The notes below the pieces were generated by a model. It was not told the DNA's origin. It saw only the letters and a list, made by a program, of their open reading frames with translations, and did no database searches. From DASSBG01 sp965651365 (GTDB lineage Bacteria; Pseudomonadota; Gammaproteobacteria; Xanthomonadales; Rhodanobacteraceae), in NCBI GenBank assembly GCA_965651365.1, contig CBFGSA010000002.1:1-55120 (forward strand): DNA of 55,120 bases. Direction: 5' to 3'. A program made the translations under genes and the position numbers. Of this stretch, positions 50,255-55,120 are shown in pieces (the first letter of the stretch is position 1; every line of letters begins with the position of its first letter).

Positions 50255-50682
50255 ATAAAGTCATTTTAGTGGGTACGCTTGGGTCTGACCCTGAGCGGCG
50301 ATCCACGCAATCCGGCACCACGGTGGCAACGATCAGCGTGGCGACTAACGAGGAATGGTTCGATAAGAGCAGCGGCGAGAAAAAGAGCCGTGTCGAATGG
50401 CATCGCGTGAAGCTGTTCGGGAAGCTCGGCGACATCGCCGCCGAATATCTCGCCAAGGGTCGACAGGTCTACATTGAGGGCCAGATACGGACCGAGAAGT
50501 ACACCGACAAGCAGGGTATCGAGCGCTACGCGACCGATGTCATTGCCCGTGACATGCAGATGCTCGGCGGCCGCGACGGTGACAACCGGTCGAGCGGCGG
50601 GTCGCGCCCTGCATCAGCGCCGGCCCCGGCGTCGCCGCCGGCGGACGACCAGGGATTCGACTCAGACGATATCCCGTTCTAG
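50242..50682 (+). CDS. ssb: Single-stranded DNA-binding protein
   Basis: 146 aa. Opens MRGINKVILVGTLGSDPERR; OB-fold motifs VEWHRVKLFGKLGDIAAEYL and VYIEGQIRTEKYTDKQG; ends with a Gly/Pro linker and the partner-binding tip DSDDIPF. Needed for phage replication and recombination. Its start lies inside the HNH gene. Confidence 0.95.
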   Translation: MRGINKVILVGTLGSDPERRSTQSGTTVATISVATNEEWFDKSSGEKKSRVEWHRVKLFGKLGDIAAEYLAKGRQVYIEGQIRTEKYTDKQGIERYATDVIARDMQMLGGRDGDNRSSGGSRPASAPAPASPPADDQGFDSDDIPF

Positions 50683-50697
50683 CGACCAGGAGCAGCA

Positions 50698-51348
50698 ATG
50701 TCGATTCCAGCATATCCCCTGCAGTGGCCCGAAGGCTGGCCCCGCGAACAGCCGGAGCACCGCACGCGGGCCCGGTTCAGCAAGCGCCGCGGGGCCAGCG
50801 CATACGGAGGCAACTGGAGGCCGCAGAAGCAACTGTCTGTCGCGCAGGCCACCGACCGGTTGCGCGGCGAGCTGCAGCGCATGGGCATCCATGATGAGGA
50901 TATGGTCATCAGCACCGACCTCAAACTGCGTCTCGACGGCTTCCCCAGATCCAGCCAGGCCGAACCCGACGACCCAGGCGCTGCCGTCTATTGGCGCACC
51001 GTGGAGGGCGAAACGCGCTGTATGGCCATCGACCGCTACGACCGCATCGCCGACAACCTGGCCGCGATCGCTGCAACGCTCGAGGCCATGCGCGCGATCG
51101 AACGCCACGGCGGCGCGGCCATCCTGGATCGGGCATTCACAGGCTTCACCGCCCTGGAAGGACCGGGCTCCGAGCACTGGTCAACGGTGCTCGGTGTTGA
51201 CCCCGGCGCCGGGCCGATTGTTGTGCAAACCGCCTACCGTGCCGCACGCCGCAGGACACACCCCGACACCGGCGGCAACGCCGAGGACTTCCATCGCATT
51301 CAGCGCGCGTGGGAGCAGTACCAGCAACAACAAGGATTTAATCGGTGA
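50698..51348 (+). CDS. J-domain-containing early protein
   Basis: 216 aa, RBS AGGAG. A C-terminal J-like domain: TAYRAARRRTHPDTGGNAED then FHRIQRAWEQY, with the HPD tripeptide. The first 150 residues are basic then helical (RTRARFSKRRG; NLAAIAATLEAMRAIERHGG). J domains stimulate host DnaK; phages need DnaK to free helicase from replication complexes. Likely a replication or host chaperone recruitment factor. Confidence 0.8.
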   Translation: MSIPAYPLQWPEGWPREQPEHRTRARFSKRRGASAYGGNWRPQKQLSVAQATDRLRGELQRMGIHDEDMVISTDLKLRLDGFPRSSQAEPDDPGAAVYWRTVEGETRCMAIDRYDRIADNLAAIAATLEAMRAIERHGGAAILDRAFTGFTALEGPGSEHWSTVLGVDPGAGPIVVQTAYRAARRRTHPDTGGNAEDFHRIQRAWEQYQQQQGFNR

Positions 51349-51680
51349 AAATAAGCAAGAAATGGTTGCGCATGGCCGAGATATACCGCCGATTTGCGAA
51401 GGACTACCCACAAGCCGACATGAGCGACGGAGCGGCGTTGGCGATGTATCGGCATGAGACTTTCGGAGAGCCGATGCCGCAGACGGGCAAGCTAAACGGA
51501 TACGCGCTCGGCAAGAAGTGGATGGACGTAACCGTGGCGGCCTGGAAAGAAGAGATACCGCAACTCGGGTTGCTCGTCTCGGAACTACAGGCGGCCGGAT
51601 ACCCTGATTGGTTTCTGGAGCGCGTAGGCGTGCTGCATTTGGTCCCCACCAGGGATGACTGCGCATGGTGGCTTGCTTGA
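51345..51680 (+). CDS. Small early protein
   Basis: 111 aa. Start is GTG 51345, overlapping the previous stop (GTGA). Aromatic and helical (WLRMAEIYRRFAKDYPQADM; GKKWMDVTVAAWKEEIPQLG). Last gene before the cassette array. Function unknown. Confidence 0.65.
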   Translation: MKISKKWLRMAEIYRRFAKDYPQADMSDGAALAMYRHETFGEPMPQTGKLNGYALGKKWMDVTVAAWKEEIPQLGLLVSELQAAGYPDWFLERVGVLHLVPTRDDCAWWLA

Positions 51681-51697
51681 TGAAGGAGGAGATCGAA

Positions 51698-51976
51698 ATG
51701 CACTGGTACGTTCTGAGCGAGTCGACTGGCATAGCGACGCTTTGCGTGAGCGAGCAGGATGCGCGCCGCGAAGCACCCGCCTACGACCGACTCTGGCCGC
51801 GCGCGGCACCCCACATTGCTACCCAGCTTGCGCGATTCGAGCCGCTGACAGGAGACACCGTTGAGTCAGCGACGATTGCGATGGACGCGTACATGGATCG
51901 GCACCCAAACGCGGCCCACGAAGATTATGTGCGCGTAGCGCTTGAAGCAGTTTGGCCGACGCCGCCCAACGCTTGA
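51698..51976 (+). CDS. Cassette gene 1
   Basis: 92 aa from ATG 51698 (GAAGGAGGAGATC upstream). MHWYVLSESTGIATLCVSEQ then EHDARR-type helices and a C-terminal PPNA. Its TGA stop lies inside the left end of attC1, as in integron gene cassettes. No attI or attC was seen upstream, so the left boundary of this cassette is not defined. Unknown family. Confidence 0.65.
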   Translation: MHWYVLSESTGIATLCVSEQDARREAPAYDRLWPRAAPHIATQLARFEPLTGDTVESATIAMDAYMDRHPNAAHEDYVRVALEAVWPTPPNA

Positions 51977-52036
51977 GGTAACCGGCTGACGAACCGCGTA
52001 GCGGTTTGGCAGTCCGAGTTGACCGAATTGTTGGAC
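51964..52036 (+). repeat. attC-like site 1
   Basis: 73 bp from R'' GCCCAAC (51964-51970) to R' GTTGGAC (52030-52036), fitting RYYYAAC and GTTRRRY. Internal arms are imperfectly complementary (CGGCTGACGAACCGC against the complement of GCGGTTTGGCAGTCCG), leaving unpaired bases on one side, a feature of integron attC hairpins. The stop codon of cassette gene 1 falls within it. Confidence 0.75.
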
Positions 52037-52065
52037 GGCGCACCAACACCGACACGGAGACGAAC

Positions 52066-52305
52066 ATGAAACTTGCGAAGGAAATAGAAGATTGCATGAT
52101 GCTTCCGCCGTGGTACGGAGCCGCTTGGCGGCGCATGGATCGCAGAACAATAGTCTGCTACCCGATTCCGCTAAATGTGGTGTTCGCGTGGGCTCGCGGC
52201 TTTGCCATCTGGGTACGCCACGGAGGCCGGAGCGTGCCAGCAAATGCACGAGACGCTTACGCTCAAGGACTACGTGACGCCAAACACGCGCCGCCCAACG
52301 GTTGA
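52066..52305 (+). CDS. Cassette gene 2
   Basis: 79 aa from ATG 52066. MKLAKEIEDCMMLPPWYGAA, then a Trp-rich hydrophobic patch (VFAWARGFAIWVRHGG) and ending HAPPNG. The TGA stop is inside attC2. Flanked by attC1 and attC2, so it forms a complete cassette of about 340 bases. Unknown family. Confidence 0.7.
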   Translation: MKLAKEIEDCMMLPPWYGAAWRRMDRRTIVCYPIPLNVVFAWARGFAIWVRHGGRSVPANARDAYAQGLRDAKHAPPNG

Positions 52306-52376
52306 ATTAACGCGCCGCGCGAGGCGCACCGGGTTCGCGACACCGGATCACGGTCGCGTTGAACGAATTGTTAGAC
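52293..52376 (+). repeat. attC-like site 2
   Basis: 84 bp from GCCCAAC (52293-52299) to GTTAGAC (52370-52376). Inner arms TTAACGCG-CCG and the complement TTCAACGCGACCG pair with two extra bases on one side. GAACGAATTGTTAGAC is the standard right end of many attC sites. Best overall match to the consensus. Confidence 0.82.
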
Positions 52377-52394
52377 CGTACCCGGAGAACAAAG

Positions 52395-52733
52395 ATGACT
52401 GAGAAGATCAAAGTGTGCCAAGGCCACCCCGAACGACAGACACCGCTGATGTTCACGATGGCGTTCCCAGGCGCGGAATACTGGTGCCCTTGGTGCGGCT
52501 ATACCGCTGGAATGCTGGGCGCTGGAGAGTCTGTTGACGCAACCGAACAGCTAGCCAATCTGGCCGAGGCTGACGCCGAGTTTGCGAAGCCGTACCTCCG
52601 TGCAATCGCCAGCAGGACGGCGGATCGCGTGAAGCACGACGGCGAATGGGTCAGGCCGGGCGATTTGCCTGGGGATGTGATTGCAGCCAACACCAAAACC
52701 ATCGCCGACTGGCGGTATCGGTCTAACCCCTGA
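52395..52733 (+). CDS. Cassette gene 3
   Basis: 112 aa from ATG 52395 (GGAGAACAAAG upstream). N-terminal CQGHPERQTPL and CPWCGYTAGM suggest a small zinc site; the rest is helical (ATEQLANLAEADAEFAKPYL). The TGA stop is inside attC3. Flanked by attC2 and attC3. Unknown family. Confidence 0.75.
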   Translation: MTEKIKVCQGHPERQTPLMFTMAFPGAEYWCPWCGYTAGMLGAGESVDATEQLANLAEADAEFAKPYLRAIASRTADRVKHDGEWVRPGDLPGDVIAANTKTIADWRYRSNP

Positions 52734-52777
52734 ATTAAGCGGCGGCGAAGCCGTCCGCCTTGAATGAATTGTTAGCT
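52721..52777 (+). repeat. attC-like site 3
   Basis: 57 bp from GTCTAAC (52721-52727) to GTTAGCT (52771-52777; one departure from GTTRRRY). The centre TTAAGCGGCGG / CCGTCCGCCTTGAA folds with extrahelical bases, and TTGAATGAATTGTTAG is a textbook attC right end. Similar in size to the 59-base elements of class 1 integron cassettes. Confidence 0.8.
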
Positions 52778-52801
52778 GCGGCCCACAACGGAGCGATACA
52801 C

Positions 52802-53068
52802 ATGATCCGAAAGACAGACAGATTTCTAAAGCGTAGAGCAAGGGTTTGGCAGCGCGGACTACCAAAACGCACCACTGCATCACTGGCGCATAACCGAGCA
52901 AGAGGCAATCAGGCAGTGGAACACTCGGCATACGCAAAACTGCGTGATGGTGAACGTGTAAGAAACCCTTACAGGTTGCTCGAAACTCAAGCGAAGCGAC
53001 GAAGCGGCGTCGGCTGGGACGAATTGTTAGCCAGCAACGTTGTGGCCTTGGCGGGAAATGAAACGTGA
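52802..53068 (+). CDS. Cassette gene 4 (uncertain)
   Basis: 88 aa from ATG 52802. Strongly basic (FLKRRARVWQRGLPKRTTAS). Unlike the other cassette genes, this frame runs through attC4 without a stop and ends at 53068, so it may be a fused or decayed reading frame. The region 52780-52980 shows no better frame. Moderate confidence that it is a gene at all. Confidence 0.45.
   Translation: MIRKTDRFLKRRARVWQRGLPKRTTASLAHNRARGNQAVEHSAYAKLRDGERVRNPYRLLETQAKRRSGVGWDELLASNVVALAGNET
52978..53032 (+). repeat. attC-like site 4, degraded
   Basis: Right end GGACGAATTGTTAGCC (R' at 53026-53032) is clear. The left end (GCTCGAAACTCAAGCG) has lost a good RYYYAAC. Core stem CGAC/GTCG with loop GAAGCGG is present. 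Likely a decayed attC. Confidence 0.5.
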
Positions 53069-53083
53069 AGGGTGGTTGCTGGC
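53030..53083. repeat. Inverted repeat after attC4
   Basis: GCCAGCAAC (53030-53038) and GTTGCTGGC (53075-53083) are perfect inverted copies around about 36 bases. The right copy is followed by CAACGCCTGAAGG, which resembles the start of an attC but has no matching right end. May be the remnant of a fifth site or simply a hairpin before the next gene. Confidence 0.45.
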
Positions 53084-53104
53084 CAACGCCTGAAGGAACT
53101 TGAA

Positions 53105-53488
53105 ATGCCGTGCTACGTGACAACCAACAAACCGGCAAGCCGTGAAGACTACAAACTGTGGTGCAGCATGGGCTACACGCGCAGCTACCGCGAGTACGAA
53201 GCGGAGAAGAAGCGGCACGAGGGTGCGCGGATATTCATGTGCGGCAAGAACCTTGAATTGCAGAACTGCGCGGACTGCGCGCATGTGGCCGACTACTTGT
53301 GCGACTACCCCGTGGGCGATGGCAAGACGTGCGACCGGGCCATGTGCGACACGCACGCGCATGAGATTGGCCCGAACCTGCACTACTGCGACAGTCACCA
53401 TGCCGAATGGCGGCGATTCGTTGAAGCTGGCGGGGTGTCGGAACACTTGAAGAACATAACTGCCTTCAAACGGAGCTTGACCGCGTGA
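53105..53488 (+). CDS. Cys-rich small protein
   Basis: 127 aa from ATG 53105 (GGAACTTG upstream). Many Cys and His in zinc-like spacing: NCADCAHVADYLCDYP, CDRAMCDTHAHEIG, YCDSHHAEW. Short Tyr-rich N-terminus. No attC follows it, so it may be the phage's own gene at the edge of the array rather than a cassette. Confidence 0.7.
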   Translation: MPCYVTTNKPASREDYKLWCSMGYTRSYREYEAEKKRHEGARIFMCGKNLELQNCADCAHVADYLCDYPVGDGKTCDRAMCDTHAHEIGPNLHYCDSHHAEWRRFVEAGGVSEHLKNITAFKRSLTA

Positions 53489-53538
53489 CTGAAGCATGGA
53501 TGCCCGCACCAGAGCCTGGTGATTTTGAGCATGCGTAG
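53485..53538 (+). CDS. Possible 17-aa linking ORF
   Basis: GTG 53485 overlaps the preceding stop (GTGA) and the frame ends in TAG at 53536-53538, overlapping the next gene's ATG 53531. Reads VTEAWMPAPEPGDFEHA. It continues the overlap pattern of this operon, but so short a frame may only serve coupling. Confidence 0.3.
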   Translation: MTEAWMPAPEPGDFEHA

Positions 53539-53743
53539 CCGGCCCTGCAAGCGCAGCCATGGTTTCACGTGGAGCCGCCGGGTCGACTCCGGTGCCATCG
53601 TGTATCGGCTGTTCTGGCGCCGCCCTGGTGGCCGCGTTCATTCAGTCTGGAATTCCTATGTGGTGGGCGCGCCGCGCACGATGATCGCCCGGGATCTATG
53701 CAGGCTGCGACGCAACATCAGAGCGTTTGCGAGGGTACTGTGA
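53531..53743 (+). CDS. Small basic protein before int
   Basis: 70 aa. Very Arg-rich (RSRPCKRSHGFTWSRR; RDLCRLRRNIRAFARVL) with aromatic beta-prone middle (IVYRLFWRRPGGRVHSVWNS). Overlaps the DUF4224-like gene as GTGA. Could act as excisionase or as a DNA-binding helper of int. Confidence 0.6.
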   Translation: MRSRPCKRSHGFTWSRRVDSGAIVYRLFWRRPGGRVHSVWNSYVVGAPRTMIARDLCRLRRNIRAFARVL

Positions 53744-53955
53744 GCGAGCTCACGCACGAAGAACTGGAACGGGTGACCGGAAAGGTCCAGGGAGCGGCGC
53801 AGATGCGCTACTTCCAGCGTCTCGGGATCCGTCCCCTACCCCATCCTGACGGGCACCCCATCGTGACGTGGGAGGCCATCACGGCATGGCAGCTCGGCCA
53901 GGCCGGGAACGATGAATGGCAGCCAGACTTCTCCAGATACCGGGAGGCGGGGTAA
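53740..53955 (+). CDS. DUF4224-like protein, excisionase candidate
   Basis: 71 aa from GTG 53740. LTHEELERVTGKVQGAAQMR, YFQRLGIRPLPHPDGHPIVTW is the DUF4224 signature. These proteins are usually encoded directly before phage integrases and are taken as directionality factors. One base separates it from int. Confidence 0.75.
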   Translation: MSELTHEELERVTGKVQGAAQMRYFQRLGIRPLPHPDGHPIVTWEAITAWQLGQAGNDEWQPDFSRYREAG

Positions 53956-53956
53956 T

Positions 53957-54922
53957 ATGCCGCGCATGGGAAGGAGAAGGGTGCGGGATAGAGACCTGCC
54001 GGCACGGGTCTATCTCAAGCATGGGGCCTACTACTTCGTTTCGGCAGAAGGGAAGTGGATACGCCTGGCGCCGGAAGGTGACAAGGCCGGAATGCACCGG
54101 GCCTTGGCCGATCTTGCGGACGGCTCCGGCACGCGTCTACGCGCGGTGCTCGAGCGGTACAGGGATGAAGTGTTGCCGATGAAGGCCGCCAAGACGCAGG
54201 CCGATCAGCGCCGGCAACTGGATATCCTGATCCGCGACTTCGGGGGTGCGCGGCCGGCTGACGTGAAACCGTCCCATGTGGCCGCCTTTCTGGACGCCTA
54301 CCCCGCTCCGAAGCAGGCGAACCGTATCGTCGCCCTGCTGTCGCACGTCTACAAGAAGGCGATCCGCTGGGGTGACGCCGAGACGAACCCGTGCCGCGGC
54401 GTTGAGCGCAACAAGGAAGGTGCGCGCAGGGTGTACGTGGATGGCGAGACTTTCTGGCAAGCCTGGCGCGACGCGCCGGCACGCATCCAGCTCGCAATGG
54501 AGCTGGCCTACCTGACCGGCCAGCGCCAGGCCGATGTGCTCAAGCTGCGCTGGTCACAATGCCAGGACGACGGCATTCACTTCCGGCAGGGCAAGACAGG
54601 GAACGAGGTCGTGATCGAATGCGGTGAATGGCTGCACGACGTGCTGGCGCGCTGCAAGGACGCGCAGGGCGATATCAGGAGCGTGTTCGTGCTGGCAGAC
54701 GAGCATGGCCAGAGGATCACGTCCAGCGGCTTTCAGACGGCGTGGCAGAGGTTCATGCGAGACCGGCCAGACCGGTTCCAATTTCGCGATATCCGCAAGA
54801 AGTCAGCGAATGATGCGGCGAATGGCGAGCACCTTGGGCACAAAGATGCGCGCACGCTCCGCGACTGGTATCTACTCAAGCCGAAGCGGGTGCAGGGTGT
54901 GACCGGGCGCGAAGAATATTAG
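53957..54922 (+). CDS. int: Tyrosine integrase
   Basis: 321 aa from ATG 53957; an extension to 53912 would overlap the previous gene. Catalytic residues: Arg in TGQRQADVLKLRW, Lys in GKTGNEV, Arg in FRDIRKKSAND (the usual box II His is Arg, as in several phage relatives), His in LGHKDART, and Tyr in RDWYLLKP. The start region lacks the longer arm-binding domain. Catalyses integration at tRNA-Thr; adjacent core and arm repeats support this. Confidence 0.93.
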   Translation: MPRMGRRRVRDRDLPARVYLKHGAYYFVSAEGKWIRLAPEGDKAGMHRALADLADGSGTRLRAVLERYRDEVLPMKAAKTQADQRRQLDILIRDFGGARPADVKPSHVAAFLDAYPAPKQANRIVALLSHVYKKAIRWGDAETNPCRGVERNKEGARRVYVDGETFWQAWRDAPARIQLAMELAYLTGQRQADVLKLRWSQCQDDGIHFRQGKTGNEVVIECGEWLHDVLARCKDAQGDIRSVFVLADEHGQRITSSGFQTAWQRFMRDRPDRFQFRDIRKKSANDAANGEHLGHKDARTLRDWYLLKPKRVQGVTGREEY

Positions 54923-54950
54923 ACAGATATTAGACAGATATTAGACAACG
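54918..54950 (+). repeat. Three 11-bp direct repeats, integrase or excisionase arm sites
   Basis: ATTAGACAGAT at 54918 and 54929, ATTAGACAACG at 54940: perfect tandem spacing of 11 bp, one helical turn. The first copy includes the int stop codon. An inverted copy (TATTAGACAA) lies at the other end (96-106). Likely bound by Int or the excisionase. Confidence 0.7.
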
Positions 54951-54994
54951 GTCACTTCATGACCAGTCGAAACGCCGCAACACGTTGATTTAAT

Positions 54995-55070
54995 TGGTGC
55001 CGGCAGAGGGAATCGAACCCCCGACCTACTGATTACAAATCAGTTGCTCTACCAGCTGAGCTATGCCGGC
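54995..55070 (-). tRNA. tRNA-Thr(TGT), host gene and integration site
   Basis: 76 nt with encoded CCA (54995-54997). Acceptor GCCGGCA/TGCCGGC; anticodon arm ACTGA-TTTGTAA-TCAGT gives anticodon TGT; T-arm GGGGG-TTCGATT-CCCTC. The part from the anticodon loop to the 3' end lies inside the prophage side of the core, so the phage supplies it and the gene stays functional. Confidence 0.95.
55023..55039. repeat. att core repeat, right copy
   Basis: Second copy of gacctactgattacaaa, within the tRNA gene, 100 bases after the int stop. Crossover occurs within this stretch. The host sequence continues at 55040. Confidence 0.9.
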
Positions 55071-55120
55071 ACGGAGGCGCATTGTAGCCGATCAGAAACA
55101 CTGGCGTGTGCTGGACTGGA

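Noticed and set aside
51964..52777. Reading the attC-like palindromes as ordinary rho-independent terminators
   Set aside because: No T-runs follow, the conserved 7-mers at both ends match integron R'' and R', and the stems carry one-sided extra bases.
1..55120. Transposase or insertion sequence, toxin-antitoxin pair, or integron integrase gene
   Set aside because: No DDE transposase, no recognisable toxin-antitoxin pair and no second tyrosine recombinase with an IntI-type insertion were found in any frame.

Overview
The window is one complete temperate prophage of about 55.0 kb with a few dozen bases of host DNA on each side. It sits in a tRNA-Thr(TGT) gene. The intact tRNA is at the right end (54995-55070, minus strand) and a displaced 45-nt 3' half is at the left end (11-55). 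A 17-bp core, gacctactgattacaaa, is repeated at 39-55 and 55023-55039. A tyrosine integrase gene lies next to the right core. The high G+C content and the gene families suggest a proteobacterial host, but the flanks are too short to name a genus. No gap between genes exceeds 300 bases.

Layout, left to right. (1) 176-649: a plus-strand GIY-YIG nuclease with an integrase-like N-terminus, beside the left att core. (2) 655-31015, minus strand: the virion module, read right to left as small and large terminase, portal, scaffold, major capsid protein, decoration protein, connector/adaptor proteins, fibre and tail proteins, a 2OG-dioxygenase-like and a GNAT protein, and three internal or ejected proteins ending in a 2328-aa polyvalent protein. 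No tape measure, sheath or tail tube is visible, so a short-tailed (podovirus-type) particle is most likely, recalling Bcep22-type phages. (3) 31015-35081, minus: a lysis module (coiled-coil membrane protein, lipoprotein, holin, M15 endolysin, nested Rz/Rz1 spanins) behind a Q-like zinc protein. (4) 35097-43000, minus: a lambda-like early operon (Cro-like, CII-like, helicase-methyltransferase fusion, O-like replication protein, NinB-like, C5 methyltransferase, HNH, RuvC-like), nearly every gene overlapping the next by a few bases. (5) 43086-44621, plus: a CI-like repressor and two probable lysogenic accessory genes in the rex position. (6) 44877-53955, plus: the second early operon (small coupled genes, RecT, YqaJ-type exonuclease, SSB, J-domain protein), then a short array of integron-type gene cassettes, then the small genes before int.

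The control circuit can be read from the DNA. Two promoters, one firing minus into cro and one firing plus into the recombination operon, have the same geometry: TTGAC-type -35, 17-bp spacer, TAAT-type -10. Each is covered by two 17-bp palindromic operators spaced exactly 25 bp. This is an OR/OL arrangement 1.8 kb apart with cI and the accessory genes between.

The least expected content is at 51698-53068: consecutive small genes, each followed by an attC-like imperfect palindrome with the gene's stop codon inside it, and no integron integrase. This looks like a phage-borne cluster of attC sites. Other unusual items are a well-formed plus-strand gene (5804-6028) nested antisense in a linker of the giant protein gene, helically phased iterons out of codon frame in the replication gene, and a tRNA 3' half replaced by a phage version whose T-stem has compensatory changes.
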